From Massilia agilis (GTDB taxonomy: Bacteria; Pseudomonadota; Gammaproteobacteria; Burkholderiales; Burkholderiaceae_D), in NCBI RefSeq assembly GCF_024756255.1, contig NZ_JANUHB010000001.1, positions 62,001 to 126,000 on the forward strand: 64,000 nt of DNA. The letters run 5' to 3'. The position numbers were made by a program, and so were the translations under genes. The stretch's first letter is position 1; every line of letters begins with the position of its first letter. The notes beneath the pieces are model-generated. The model was not told the origin of the DNA, did not search any database, and saw only the letters and a list, made by a program, of their open reading frames with translations. Below, piece after piece: positions 37,889 through 46,781 of this stretch.

Positions 37889-38716
37889 ATGAAATCTCAA
37901 TCGCTTTTCGCGCTGGCGCTCGCCGCCGCCGTTTCCATTCCCGCTTTGGCCGACGAGCTGGCCGATCCCGTCCCGACCGCCAAGCCGGGCGAGACCATCA
38001 ACGTGCACGCGCCGCTGACGGTCAAGCCGCCCACCACGCTGCCGGATGGCGGCTGGTTCACCTCGGCCGAGATGGGCGCGATCACCACGTCGGGTAACAC
38101 CACCGGCACCTCGTTCACCGGCAAGGTCGATGCGCGCCACGAATCGGCCAACTGGAGCAACGAGTACATCGCCAGCGGCTACTTCAAGGAAGACGAGGTC
38201 ACCACCGACGACGGCCACCGCGTCAAGCAGCGCTCGGCCGAGCGCTTCACGCTGTCGGCCAAGGCCGCGTTCAAGCTGCTCCAGGAAGGCAAGCGCGCCT
38301 TCGTGCTCGGTTCGCACGTGGACGACAAGTTCGGCGCCTACACCCGCTATTCGAGCCTGGCGGTCGGTTACGGTTCGCAGTGGTACAAGACGGACGACAA
38401 GACGCTCGACGTGGAGATCGGCCCGGGCTACTTCCACGGCGTGCACTCGATCGGCGAAAGCGAAAGCGGCGTGACGGTGCGCGGCGCGGCGCTGTTTCGC
38501 TGGGCCGTCAGCCCGTCGGCCTGGTTCGTGCAGAACGTGAGCGTGGAGCGCGGCACGTCCAACACGCACTCGATCGCAGAGACCTCGATCAGCACCAAGA
38601 TCAACGGCACGATGCAGATGAAGGCCGGCTTCAGCCTGCGCAACGACACCAGCGTCCCGGCCGACAAGAAGAACACCGATACGCAGACCTCGCTGACGAT
38701 GGTCTATTCGTTCTGA
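37889..38716 (+). CDS. DUF481 (YdiY-like) outer-membrane beta-barrel protein
   Basis: 275 residues with a clean signal peptide (MKSQSLFALALAAAVSIPAL, then ADEL). The mature part has the DUF481 pattern: WFTSAEMGAITTSGNTTGTS at the first strands, alternating strands such as KVDARHESANWSNEY, and a C-terminal TSLTMVYSF ending in Phe, as expected for insertion into the outer membrane. E. coli YdiY is salt-induced; the role is otherwise unknown. An ATG six bases earlier is equally possible. It converges with the DoxX gene, six bases apart. Confidence 0.88.
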   Translation: MKSQSLFALALAAAVSIPALADELADPVPTAKPGETINVHAPLTVKPPTTLPDGGWFTSAEMGAITTSGNTTGTSFTGKVDARHESANWSNEYIASGYFKEDEVTTDDGHRVKQRSAERFTLSAKAAFKLLQEGKRAFVLGSHVDDKFGAYTRYSSLAVGYGSQWYKTDDKTLDVEIGPGYFHGVHSIGESESGVTVRGAALFRWAVSPSAWFVQNVSVERGTSNTHSIAETSISTKINGTMQMKAGFSLRNDTSVPADKKNTDTQTSLTMVYSF

Positions 38717-38722
38717 CCCGGA

Positions 38723-39106
38723 TCAGGGCGAGCGTTCCAGCCGGTGGTCCAGCGACGGCCGCCCGGCACCATGGCGCGTGACCATCAACAGTCCGCCGGC
38801 CATGGCCAGGTTCTTCATGAAGTTAATCATCTGCATCTGGTCGCCGGGGTGCAGGTGAAACAGCAAGGCCGAGGCCAGCGAGAACCCGGCCAGCAGCAGC
38901 GCCGCCCAGCGCGCCTTGACACCGAACAGCAGCGCAAGCCCGCCGCCCAACTCGACCAGGATCACGATCGGCAGCAGAAAGCCGGGCACCCCGGCCGCCT
39001 GCATGTATTGCTGGGTGCCGGCATAGCCGGTGATCTTGCCGAAGCCCGAGACGATGAAGATCTGGGACATCAGGATCCGCGCAAGCAGGTTGAGCAAAGC
39101 GTCCAT
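38723..39106 (-). CDS. DoxX family membrane protein
   Basis: 127 residues, four hydrophobic helices: about 5-22, 44-63, 70-88 and 98-113. The DoxX opening ARILMSQIFIVSGFGKITGY and PIVILVELGGGLALLFG are clear. DoxX-like proteins are inner-membrane components associated with redox stress or quinone systems, most without proven activity. It is followed upstream on the same strand by an MHS transporter, 72 bases away, with no overlap. Confidence 0.88.
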   Translation of the reverse strand: MDALLNLLARILMSQIFIVSGFGKITGYAGTQQYMQAAGVPGFLLPIVILVELGGGLALLFGVKARWAALLLAGFSLASALLFHLHPGDQMQMINFMKNLAMAGGLLMVTRHGAGRPSLDHRLERSP

Positions 39107-39178
39107 ATCACCTCCGCTGGTGTGCTTCCAGCATAGGCCATCGCCCGCGCAAGCTCAAGCGTGCGCGGGTGGCGCTCG

Positions 39179-40471
39179 CTAGCGCAACGCGGCGCCCGCG
39201 GGGGTCTTCTCGGTCAGCAGCAGCGCGCCAAGGCTGAGCAAGGCGCTGGCGCTCAGGTAGTAGCCCACGTATTGCAGGCCATGGTTGGTGGCCAGCGTCA
39301 TCGCGATATAGGGCGCCAGCGAGGCGCCAAGGATGCCGGCCAGGTTGAAGCTGAGCGACGAACCGGTGTAGCGCACCGATGCGGGAAACAGCTCGGACAA
39401 CAAGGTGCCCAGCGGGCCATAGGTCAGGCCGGTCAGGGACAGGCCCAGCACCATGAACACCGTCACCAGCGTCAGGTGGCCGGAACCGAACAGCGGCTTG
39501 ATGAACAGGCCGAACGCGGCGATCAGCACCGAGACCACGATCATCGCCATGCGCGCGCCGCGCCGGTCGGCCAGCACCGCCGACAGCGGGATCGTCAGCC
39601 CGAAGAACACCACCGCGAACAGCTGCAGCAACAGCAGCTCCTTGCGCGAGTAGTGCAACGCGCTGGTGCCCCAGCTCATGGTGAACACCGTCATGATGTA
39701 GAACACGACGAAGGTGGCCACCGCGAGGAAGGTGCCCAGCACGAGCGGACGGCGGTGTTCGCGGAACACCGTCAACGCCGGCACGCGCACGCGCTCGTTG
39801 CGGTCGAGCACGTCGCGGAAGGCCGGGGTCTCGGTCAGGGTCAGCCGCACGTACAGGCCCACCAGCACCAGGAGCGCGCTGGCCAGGAACGGGATACGCC
39901 AGCCATAAGCGAAGAATTCGCGGTCGGACAGCGTTTGCGACAGCAGCAGGAACACGCCGGACGACAGGAAGAAGCCGATCGGCGCACCCAGCTGCGGGAA
40001 CATGCCGTACCACGCGCGCCGGCTCGGCGGCGCATTCTCGGTGGCCAGCAGCACTGCCCCGCCCCACTCGCCGCCCAGGCCCAGGCCCTGGCCGAAACGG
40101 CACAGGGCAAGCAGCACCGGCGCCCACATGCCGATGTCGGCATAGGTCGGCAGCAGGCCGATCACCACCGTCGAGATACCCATCGTGAGCAGCGCCGCTA
40201 CCAGCGTGGCCTTGCGGCCGATGCGATCGCCAAAGTGGCCGAACAGGGCCGAGCCGAACGGCCGCGCCAGGAAGGCCAGCGCGAACGTGACCAACGACTG
40301 CATGGTCGCCGCCACGGCATCGCTGGCCGGGAAGAACAGCTTGGGGAACACCAGCACGGCCGCGTTGGCGTAGGTGTAGAAGTCGAAGAATTCGATGGTG
40401 GTGCCGGCCAGGCTGGCGAACAGCACCGTCGCCGGGCGGTTGACCGGGCGCGTTGCGGTGGCCGCCGTCAT
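39179..40471 (-). CDS. MFS transporter, metabolite:H+ symporter (MHS) family
   Basis: 430 residues, twelve helices. The N-terminal ASLAGTTIEFFDFYTYANAA and LFGHFGDRIGRKATL are MHS hallmarks (ProP, ShiA and KgtP relatives), as is CRFGQGLGLGGEWGGAVLL. Typical cargos are dicarboxylates, shikimate or osmolytes, taken up with protons. The start overlaps the stop of the thioredoxin-like gene as ATGA, so both are translated together. A longer upstream reading lies inside the thioredoxin gene and was rejected. Confidence 0.9.
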   Translation of the reverse strand: MTAATATRPVNRPATVLFASLAGTTIEFFDFYTYANAAVLVFPKLFFPASDAVAATMQSLVTFALAFLARPFGSALFGHFGDRIGRKATLVAALLTMGISTVVIGLLPTYADIGMWAPVLLALCRFGQGLGLGGEWGGAVLLATENAPPSRRAWYGMFPQLGAPIGFFLSSGVFLLLSQTLSDREFFAYGWRIPFLASALLVLVGLYVRLTLTETPAFRDVLDRNERVRVPALTVFREHRRPLVLGTFLAVATFVVFYIMTVFTMSWGTSALHYSRKELLLLQLFAVVFFGLTIPLSAVLADRRGARMAMIVVSVLIAAFGLFIKPLFGSGHLTLVTVFMVLGLSLTGLTYGPLGTLLSELFPASVRYTGSSLSFNLAGILGASLAPYIAMTLATNHGLQYVGYYLSASALLSLGALLLTEKTPAGAALR

Positions 40472-40791
40472 GCGCCGGCCGCCTTGGCGAGCGCGGCGCG
40501 TACCTCGTCGGCATCGGCCGGGCGCGTCACGCGCGCGACTTCCTGCCCGTTCTTGAGCACCACCACGGTCGGCCACAGCTTGATGCGAAACGAGCGTCCC
40601 AGCGGCCGGCCAGGTCCGTCCTCGACCTTGATGTGCTCGATGCCGGGGTGGTCGGCCAGCGCGCCCTCGATGAGCGGCTCGGCTGCGCGGCAGTAGCCGC
40701 ACCAGTTGGTGCCGAAATCAAGGGCGATCGGCCCCGGCATTGCGTCGATGGCGCTGCGCTCGGGCTGGGCCGTTTCGTAAGGCTTGGTCAT
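40468..40791 (-). CDS. thioredoxin family protein
   Basis: 107 residues from an ATG preceded by CAGGAG. The thioredoxin fold shows ALDFGTNWCGYCRAAEP with active site WCGYC, and the cis-Pro in KLWPTVVVLKNGQEV. There is no signal peptide, so it acts in the cytosol as a disulfide reductase or chaperone. It differs from TrxA in the CGYC motif, a feature of side-branch thioredoxins. It overlaps the downstream MHS transporter by four bases; the link between the two functions is not obvious. Confidence 0.88.
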   Translation of the reverse strand: MTKPYETAQPERSAIDAMPGPIALDFGTNWCGYCRAAEPLIEGALADHPGIEHIKVEDGPGRPLGRSFRIKLWPTVVVLKNGQEVARVTRPADADEVRAALAKAAGA

Positions 40792-40849
40792 GCGGATTGG
40801 CTCCTGATAGTGCTGATATTGCAAGCGTACCTCAAAACACGCGTTTCGC

Positions 40850-40957
40850 GTAGGGTGGGCGGGTCTCCCGCCCACGCGTTCAAACGGAGCCAGCGCATCC
40901 GGGAGCGGTCATTCATGGAGTAGTTGAACGCGTGGGCGGACGAGCCGCCCACCCTAC
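40850..40957. repeat. family A palindromic repeat, copy 5
   Basis: GTAGGGTGGGCGGGTCTCCC then GCCCACGCGTTCAA at the left; TTGAACGCGTGGGCGGACGA then GCCGCCCACCCTAC at the right. Unlike the other copies it lies between divergent genes (thioredoxin and DUF3606), so it is upstream of both. Confidence 0.87.
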
Positions 40958-41046
40958 GACCAAGCGGCCTGAACGTTCGCCAGCGAACGGAAGGTGTACG
41001 CCCGCCATGGCATGCTGGGCCCATGCTCATCATTCAGGAGGACATC

Positions 41047-41223
41047 ATGGCAGACGACCTGAACCAGCGCGGGCAGCAGGACCGTTCGCGCATCAACATG
41101 AACGAACCCTGGGAAGTGAAGTACTGGACCCGCGAACTCGGCGTCTCGCAGGAGGAACTGGCGCGTGCTGTCGCGCAGGCGGGCAACAGCGTGACCGCCG
41201 TGCGCGAACAGCTCAAGCGCTGA
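41047..41223 (+). CDS. DUF3606 protein
   Basis: 58 residues with a very strong ribosome site, AGGAGG, five bases before the ATG. It has the DUF3606 pattern: DRSRINMNEPWEVKYWTREL, then a helix-turn-helix-like GVSQEELARAVAQAG and NSVTAVREQLKR. These tiny proteins are common in soil proteobacteria, often several per genome, and have no known role. It precedes an MscS channel gene by 99 bases on the same strand. Confidence 0.88.
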   Translation: MADDLNQRGQQDRSRINMNEPWEVKYWTRELGVSQEELARAVAQAGNSVTAVREQLKR

Positions 41224-41322
41224 CCCGCGCCGCCCCACCCCATCCGGTAATTCCCGCGACGCCGCCCCGCAGCGCCATGATGCGCTGCCGGCCGGCGTCG
41301 CCGTTTTTGAAAGGAGGCCGCC

Positions 41323-42432
41323 TTGGATATCCGCGGATTCGTCTCATCCCTCAACATCACCCTGCCCAACGCCCTGTTCGCGCTGGCGGCGGCAGTGGTC
41401 AGCTTCATCGCCATCCACACCGTGCTGCTGCTGTTCCGGCGCCGCGTTTGCAAACTGTCCGACGAACGCGCGCACCGGCCGGTGGCCGAGGTGCTGCGCC
41501 AGACGCTGGCGCGCACCAGCAACCTGGCGATCGTCGCCACCGCCCTGCTGATCGGCCTGTCGGTGCTCGACCTGCCGGCGCCGTGGGACCAGCGGGTGCG
41601 CCACCTGTGGTTCATCACCCTTGGCGCACAGCTCGCGCTATGGCTGCACCGCGCGGTTGCGGTCACGGCGCGGCGCTACTTCCGCCAGCATGGACGTGGC
41701 GCCGAGGACGACCAGGTCACGGTCGCGCACACGCTGATGATCTGGGTGCTGCAAACGAGCGTGTGGACCGTGTTCGCGCTGGCGATGCTGTCCAACCTGG
41801 GAATCAACGTGACGACCTTTGTCGCCAGCCTGGGCATCGGTGGCGTCGCGATCGCGCTCGCGGTGCAGAACATCCTGGGCGACCTGTTTGCCTCGCTCGC
41901 CATTGCGGTGGACAAGCCGTTCGAGGTGGGCGACTTTTTGGCGGTGAATGACTTTTCCGGCACCGTCGAGCACGTGGGGCTCAAGACCACGCGAATCCGC
42001 GCGCTGTCGGGGGAGCAGATCGTCATTTCGAATGCCGAGATCCTCAAGAACACGGTGCACAATTTCAAGCGCATGCAAACGCGCCACGTGCAGTTCAGCC
42101 TGCGCGCCTGTCCGACCACGCCGCCCGAGCTGGTGGCCAAGGTGCCGCCCGCGCTCAAGCACATCGTCGAGACGAAAGATAAGGTGAACTTCGAGCGTGC
42201 GCACGTCAAGTCGCTCGACCAGAACTTCATCGAGTTCGAGGTGGCCTACACGATGCTGACGGCGGACTACATCAAGTTCATGGATACCCAGCAGGCCATC
42301 ATCCTCGCGGCGATGCAGATGTTCATCGACCAGGGTATCTCGACCTCGACGCCGCCGCAGACCATGCTGGTGCACGATCAGGCATCCAGCGGCGAAAAGC
42401 GCGGCGCGGGGAACGTGCGCAGCCTGCACTAA
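41323..42432 (+). CDS. mechanosensitive ion channel, MscS family (second copy)
   Basis: 369 residues from a TTG start with a perfect AAAGGAGG site upstream. Helices at about 15-37, 65-82, 92-108 and 145-165 are followed by the MscS pore helix TFVASLGIGGVAIALAVQNI and FASLAIAVDKPFEVGDF. EQIVISNAEILKNTVHNF ends the beta domain. It is a paralogue of the channel at 26.6 kb with the same length and plan but clearly diverged sequence. It converges with the PBP1A gene across a family B repeat. Confidence 0.92.
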   Translation: MDIRGFVSSLNITLPNALFALAAAVVSFIAIHTVLLLFRRRVCKLSDERAHRPVAEVLRQTLARTSNLAIVATALLIGLSVLDLPAPWDQRVRHLWFITLGAQLALWLHRAVAVTARRYFRQHGRGAEDDQVTVAHTLMIWVLQTSVWTVFALAMLSNLGINVTTFVASLGIGGVAIALAVQNILGDLFASLAIAVDKPFEVGDFLAVNDFSGTVEHVGLKTTRIRALSGEQIVISNAEILKNTVHNFKRMQTRHVQFSLRACPTTPPELVAKVPPALKHIVETKDKVNFERAHVKSLDQNFIEFEVAYTMLTADYIKFMDTQQAIILAAMQMFIDQGISTSTPPQTMLVHDQASSGEKRGAGNVRSLH

Positions 42433-42446
42433 AGTGCCCGCGCCAC

Positions 42447-42551
42447 CGTCGTCCCCGCGAAGGCGGGGACCCATGCCGGGCCCGGGTGGCCCGTAACCAC
42501 TGCCCTGGCTGTTCAAACGTTCCATGGGTCCCCGCCTTCGCGGGGACGACG
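42447..42551. repeat. family B palindromic repeat, copy 4
   Basis: CGTCGTCCCCGCGAAGGCGG then GGACCCATGCC at the left; CCATGGGTCCCCGCCTTCGC then GGGGACGACG at the right, about 40 bases apart. It fills the space between the convergent MscS and PBP1A genes, as copy 3 does for its neighbours. Confidence 0.88.
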
Positions 42552-42575
42552 TGCCAAGAGAGCGGTTCCAGGGGC

Positions 42576-45002
42576 TTAGAGGTCCGAACCGGACTGCTGC
42601 CCCTGCGTCGGCGCGTTCTCCGGCGGCGGTGGCAGGGTCTGGGCCGGCGGCTCATCCTCTTCGGGCGGCGGCTGCGGTACCGGCGGCTGCGGCGGCGGCG
42701 CGCCGTCCTGCTGCAGGTCGCTCGGCTGCTCTTCCATGTCCGGCTCAGGCTCCTGGTTACGCTGCACCGGCGGTGGCGGACGCCCGCCCGGGAAGACCGC
42801 CCGCGCGTCCAGCTTGCCACTGTCGAGCGCCGTCTTGAAGAAGTCGCCCACCAGGAGCACGGCGTTGTGGCCGCCCTGCCCCCAGTAGCTGCTGCGCATC
42901 GCCACCCGCGTGTCGTTGAAGCCCACCCAGGCGCCTGCCACCAGGTTCGGATGCATCAGGATGAACCAGCCGTCGGCATTGTTCTGCGTGGTGCCGGTCT
43001 TGCCCGCCACGTCCGCATTGATGCCGAAGCGGTAGCGCACGGCCGTACCGGTGCCGCGATTGACCACCCCGCGCATCATGTCGATCAGCGTGACTGCCGA
43101 CGCGCTGGACAACGCCGGCTCAGGCTTGCCGCTGTCGAATTGGGCGATCACCTTGCCATCGCGGTCGGAGATGCTCTTGATGAAGACCGGCCGGCGATAG
43201 CTGCCCTGCGCCGCGATGGTCGAGTAGGCGTTGACCATCTCCAGCAGCGTCACCGGGCTTGTGCCCAGCGCCAGCGAGGGCACCTGCGACAGCTTGCTCT
43301 CGCGGATGCCCATGTCGCGCGCCAGCTTGACGATCGGCGGCAGCCCGACGTCCTGCATCACCTGGGCGGTGATCGTATTCTTCGAGAACACAAGACCGTC
43401 GCGCAGCGTCATCTGGCGGCCGGTGGTGCCGCTCATGTCGGTCGGCCGCCAGATCGTGCCGTCCGCAGCCTTGATGTCCATCACCGCGTCCAGATACGGA
43501 TGGTCGGGCGTGATGCCGCGTTCAAGTGCCGCGCCGTAGACGATCGGCTTGAACGTGGACCCCGGCTGGCGCGCCGCCTGCACCACGTGGTCGTACTGCT
43601 CGCGCTGGAAATCGCGGCTGCCGATCCAGGCCTTGATCTCGCCGGTGTTCGGATCCATGGCCACGAAGCCTGCCTCGAGCCGGGTCTTGGTTGCCTTCAG
43701 CTTGGCGATGAAATCACGGTCGGCCTTCAGGCGTTTGAATGCGGCCGCCGGCGCCTCGCCACCGTCGACGGCGCGGCGGTAGGCGCCGGACTCGCGCACG
43801 AACTGGTCCAGCAGGTCGGCGTGCGAGCGCCAGAAATAGTCGAACGGGGCCACGCTGCCGTGCAGGTCGGTGTACAGGCCGGTCGAGCTGCCGCCGGGCG
43901 GCTGGGCGCGCGCCCACTCGACGTCGGCCACCGCCTGCAGCGCCGCGGCCTGGCGCTCGACCGCGCGCTGCGCGGCCTGCTGCAGGTCGTAGTCGAGCGT
44001 GGTGCGCACCACCAGGCCGTCCAGGTTCAGGTTGTAGTCGTTCTCGTCGGCCCAATCGATCAGCCACTTGCGCACGTAGGCCGTGAAGTGGTTTTCCTTG
44101 GTATTGCGTTCGGCCGTCTGGCGCGCGAAGTGCACGCGCAGCGGACGCTTGAGCAGCTGCTTGTAGCGCGCTTCCGAGAACGCGCCCTGCTTGAGCATCT
44201 GGCCCAGCACCACGTTGCGGCGCTGGACCGAGCGCTCGGGATTGGTCACCGGGTTGTAGTAGTTGGTCCCCTTGAGCATGCCCACCAGCGTCGCGCTCTC
44301 GACGATGTCCAGCTGGGCGGCCGGCTTGCCGAAATAGGTGCGCGCCGCCATCTCGATGCCGAAGGTGTTGTACAGGAACGGCACCGTGTTCAGGTACATC
44401 TCAAGGATCTCGGGCTTGCTGTAGGTGTTCTCGATCTTGATCGCGGTGATGAGCTCCTTGAGCTTGCGATTCAGGCTGCGCGAGCGTCCGATCTCCTCGG
44501 GGAACATGTTGCGCGCCAGCTGCTGGGTGATGGTCGAGCCGCCCTGCGTGTCGCCGTGCAGGCTGGCCACCAGCGCCCCGCCGATGCGGGTGAAGTCCAC
44601 CCCGTGGTGGTCGTAGAAGCGGTGGTCCTCGGTGGCGATCAGCGCGTTGATGACGTGCGGCGAAATCTGCGACAGCTTGACGCGCTCCTGCAGCCCCTGC
44701 TCGAAGCTGGCCAGTTCGCGCCCGTCGGCCGACAGCATCACCGTGGGGCGGGCCACGCGCGCCTGCTTGAGGTCCGAAATGCCCGGCGTGAGCGGGACCA
44801 GCAGCAGCATGTACAGCGTGCCGAGCACGATCAGCGCGAGCAGGCTCCACAGGGTGACCAGCGCGGCGCGCTGGAGCGGGGTGCGATTCTGGAGCTTGCC
44901 CTGCGCCAGCTGGTAGCCGTTGCGGGCCGAAACCTGGGCCGCGTCGAACAGCCGTTTTCCATGGCGTTTGAGCCGGCTGCCTGTGTTGTCGTCCTCGGCC
45001 AC
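42576..45002 (-). CDS. mrcA: penicillin-binding protein 1A (bifunctional murein synthase)
   Basis: 808 residues. After a cytosolic tail and one membrane anchor (about 48-70) comes the GT51 glycosyltransferase domain with catalytic Glu125 in IATEDHRFYDHHG, GGSTITQQLARNMF and KLKELITAIKIE. The transpeptidase domain follows, with the nucleophile Ser482 in QPGSTFKP, FSKNTI and the KTG triad in AGKTGTTQN. The last 75 or so residues are an acidic, proline-rich tail (PPPPVQRNQEPEPD, PPQPPVPQPPPEEDEPP), probably disordered and in the periplasm. It polymerises and cross-links peptidoglycan. It is divergent from a MarR gene. The symbol reflects homology only. Confidence 0.92.
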   Translation of the reverse strand: MAEDDNTGSRLKRHGKRLFDAAQVSARNGYQLAQGKLQNRTPLQRAALVTLWSLLALIVLGTLYMLLLVPLTPGISDLKQARVARPTVMLSADGRELASFEQGLQERVKLSQISPHVINALIATEDHRFYDHHGVDFTRIGGALVASLHGDTQGGSTITQQLARNMFPEEIGRSRSLNRKLKELITAIKIENTYSKPEILEMYLNTVPFLYNTFGIEMAARTYFGKPAAQLDIVESATLVGMLKGTNYYNPVTNPERSVQRRNVVLGQMLKQGAFSEARYKQLLKRPLRVHFARQTAERNTKENHFTAYVRKWLIDWADENDYNLNLDGLVVRTTLDYDLQQAAQRAVERQAAALQAVADVEWARAQPPGGSSTGLYTDLHGSVAPFDYFWRSHADLLDQFVRESGAYRRAVDGGEAPAAAFKRLKADRDFIAKLKATKTRLEAGFVAMDPNTGEIKAWIGSRDFQREQYDHVVQAARQPGSTFKPIVYGAALERGITPDHPYLDAVMDIKAADGTIWRPTDMSGTTGRQMTLRDGLVFSKNTITAQVMQDVGLPPIVKLARDMGIRESKLSQVPSLALGTSPVTLLEMVNAYSTIAAQGSYRRPVFIKSISDRDGKVIAQFDSGKPEPALSSASAVTLIDMMRGVVNRGTGTAVRYRFGINADVAGKTGTTQNNADGWFILMHPNLVAGAWVGFNDTRVAMRSSYWGQGGHNAVLLVGDFFKTALDSGKLDARAVFPGGRPPPPVQRNQEPEPDMEEQPSDLQQDGAPPPQPPVPQPPPEEDEPPAQTLPPPPENAPTQGQQSGSDL

Positions 45003-45155
45003 TTGTCTTTACCCTGTCTGCATCACTGATAAGAGCAGCAAGTATAGCCGAGGACGGCGCAACTGACGGTTGTTCACCTCACTTTGGGCCCCGGGCCATG
45101 GTGCACGGACGGCTGGAAAGCGGGGTGGCGCGACAATTTCCTATATCATTCGCCC

Positions 45156-45647
45156 ATGACTGATTTCATCCAAAATCAGGACGACGCGCTGGCGCCGTCC
45201 ACGCGCGTGCTGCGCCAGTTCCGTATCGTCTTCAATGCGGTCAAGACCCACTTCCGCCAGGTCGAGCGCGAGGCGGGCGTGGGCGGCGCCCAGCTGTGGG
45301 CGCTGGCCGTGATCGAGCGCCAGCCCGGCATTGGCGTCACCGACCTCGCGCGCGAGCTCGACATCCACCAGTCCACCGCCAGCAACCTGATCAAGGCGCT
45401 GGTCGAGCGCGGCCTGGTCGTGGGCGCGCGCGAGGGACTGGACCGCCGCAGCGTGGCGCTGCGCCTGCTGCCGGCAGGCGAGGCCGTGCTCAAGAGCGCG
45501 CCGATGCCGTTTGCCGGCGTGCTGCCCGATGCGCTCTCCGCGCTCGACCCCGAAACGCTGGCGCGGCTGGAACAGGACCTGGACAAGCTGATCGCCGCGC
45601 TCGCCGCCGACGAGGCCGGCGCCGCGGTGCCGCTCGCCCAGCTCTGA
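45156..45647 (+). CDS. MarR family transcriptional regulator
   Basis: 163 residues. The winged helix is ALAVIERQPGIGVTDLAREL then DIHQSTASNLIKALVERGLV and the wing REGLDRRSVALRLLPAGEAV. N- and C-terminal helices (RQFRIVFNAVKTHFRQVE, and LARLEQDLDKLIAAL) provide dimerisation. MarR proteins usually bind aromatic or oxidant ligands and repress a neighbouring gene. The only divergent neighbour is PBP1A, 153 bases away; the downstream YbdK gene runs in the opposite direction. The target is therefore unclear. No sensing Cys is visible. Confidence 0.88.
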   Translation: MTDFIQNQDDALAPSTRVLRQFRIVFNAVKTHFRQVEREAGVGGAQLWALAVIERQPGIGVTDLARELDIHQSTASNLIKALVERGLVVGAREGLDRRSVALRLLPAGEAVLKSAPMPFAGVLPDALSALDPETLARLEQDLDKLIAALAADEAGAAVPLAQL

Positions 45648-45652
45648 CCCGG

Positions 45653-46780
45653 TCACGCCTCCCCTTCCCCGCGAAACCGCTGCAGCGCCGCGTCCACGAT
45701 GCCCTCGGCGCTGCCGGCCTGGGCGAACGCGTCGCGCAAGAAGTAAGCGTCGCTGCCCGCATGCGCCTCATGGTAGATATGGTCCAGTGCCGCTTCGCTG
45801 CCCAGCGCCTGCGCATGCGGCTCAAGGTGCCGCAGCGTGGTCAGGATGTCCTCGCGCAGTGACATCTGCTCGTGCGTCTGCGGATGCACGATGGTCCCGT
45901 CCAGCCCGAAGCGGCACGCCTGGAAGCGGTTGTAGTTGTACACCAGGTAGTCGTCCTCGCGCGGCGCCGGCTCTTTGCGTTCGAGCAGGTGGCGGCACAG
46001 CGCCTGCAGGTAGCACGCCAGCGCCGCGGCCCGCTCCACCGTCAGCGGCGTGTCGCACACGCGCAGCTCGATGGTGCCGTACTCCGGCTTGGGGCGCAGG
46101 TCCCAGTAGAAGTCCTTCATGCTCTTGACGATGCCGGTGCTTTCCATGCGGGCGAAATAGTCGCGCTCGAAGTCTTCCCAGCGCAGCAGGAACGGCGCGC
46201 GGCCCGACAGTGGAAACGCGAACACCGAATTCAGGCGCGCCGAGTTGAACAACGTGTCATACCCCTGCAGGAACGGCGAGGACGCCGAGAGCGCGATGAA
46301 ATGCGGGATGTAGCGGTTGAGCGAATGCAGCAGGAACAGCGCCTCGTCGCCCGAGCTGCAGCCAATGTGCACGTGCTGGCCGAACACCGTGAACTGCTTG
46401 GCGAGGTAGCCGTACAGCGCCGACACCTGCCGAAAGCGCGGCTTGGAAAAGATCTTCCGCTGCGACCACTGCTGGAACGGATGCGTGCCGCCGCCGCACA
46501 CGCCCACGTTGAGCCGGTCGCCCGCCGCCAGAAGCCGGTCGCGGATCTCGCGCAGCTGGGCCAACAGGCCCGCGTGGCCGGTATGCACGCTGCTGTTAAT
46601 CTCGATCATGCTCTCGGTGATCTCGGGCGTGACGTTGCCCGGGAACGGCGCGCGCCCGAGCAGCTCCAGCATGTCCGGCGAGGCGGCCACCAGGTCGAAG
46701 TCGGACAGGCTCACGAGCTGCAGTTCCAGCTCCACGCCCATGGTCAGCGAATCGGAAGTGGCGAATCGTTCAAGCGGCAT
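45653..46780 (-). CDS. carboxylate-amine ligase, YbdK family (GCS2)
   Basis: 375 residues, with ribosome site GGGAGGAA five bases before ATG. The GCS2 fold is shown by [45 protein letters not shown] and QHVHIGCSS, with SARLNSVF and [20 protein letters not shown] later. E. coli YbdK has weak glutamate-cysteine ligase activity, so the enzyme may make gamma-glutamyl compounds. Its start lies one base after the stop of the antiporter gene, so the two are co-translated. That neighbour belongs to the same broad group as glutathione-controlled Kef systems. Confidence 0.9.
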   Translation of the reverse strand: MPLERFATSDSLTMGVELELQLVSLSDFDLVAASPDMLELLGRAPFPGNVTPEITESMIEINSSVHTGHAGLLAQLREIRDRLLAAGDRLNVGVCGGGTHPFQQWSQRKIFSKPRFRQVSALYGYLAKQFTVFGQHVHIGCSSGDEALFLLHSLNRYIPHFIALSASSPFLQGYDTLFNSARLNSVFAFPLSGRAPFLLRWEDFERDYFARMESTGIVKSMKDFYWDLRPKPEYGTIELRVCDTPLTVERAAALACYLQALCRHLLERKEPAPREDDYLVYNYNRFQACRFGLDGTIVHPQTHEQMSLREDILTTLRHLEPHAQALGSEAALDHIYHEAHAGSDAYFLRDAFAQAGSAEGIVDAALQRFRGEGEA

Positions 46781-46781
46781 G

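Noticed and set aside
40792..41033. Small frames encoding RPAHPT or VGGSPAHAF-like peptides
   Set aside because: These come from translating family A repeats; the same peptides recur at every copy in different contexts, so they are not genes.
42486..45029. 847-codon open frame opposite PBP1A
   Set aside because: PBP1A has all catalytic motifs in order on the other strand; the antisense product has none.
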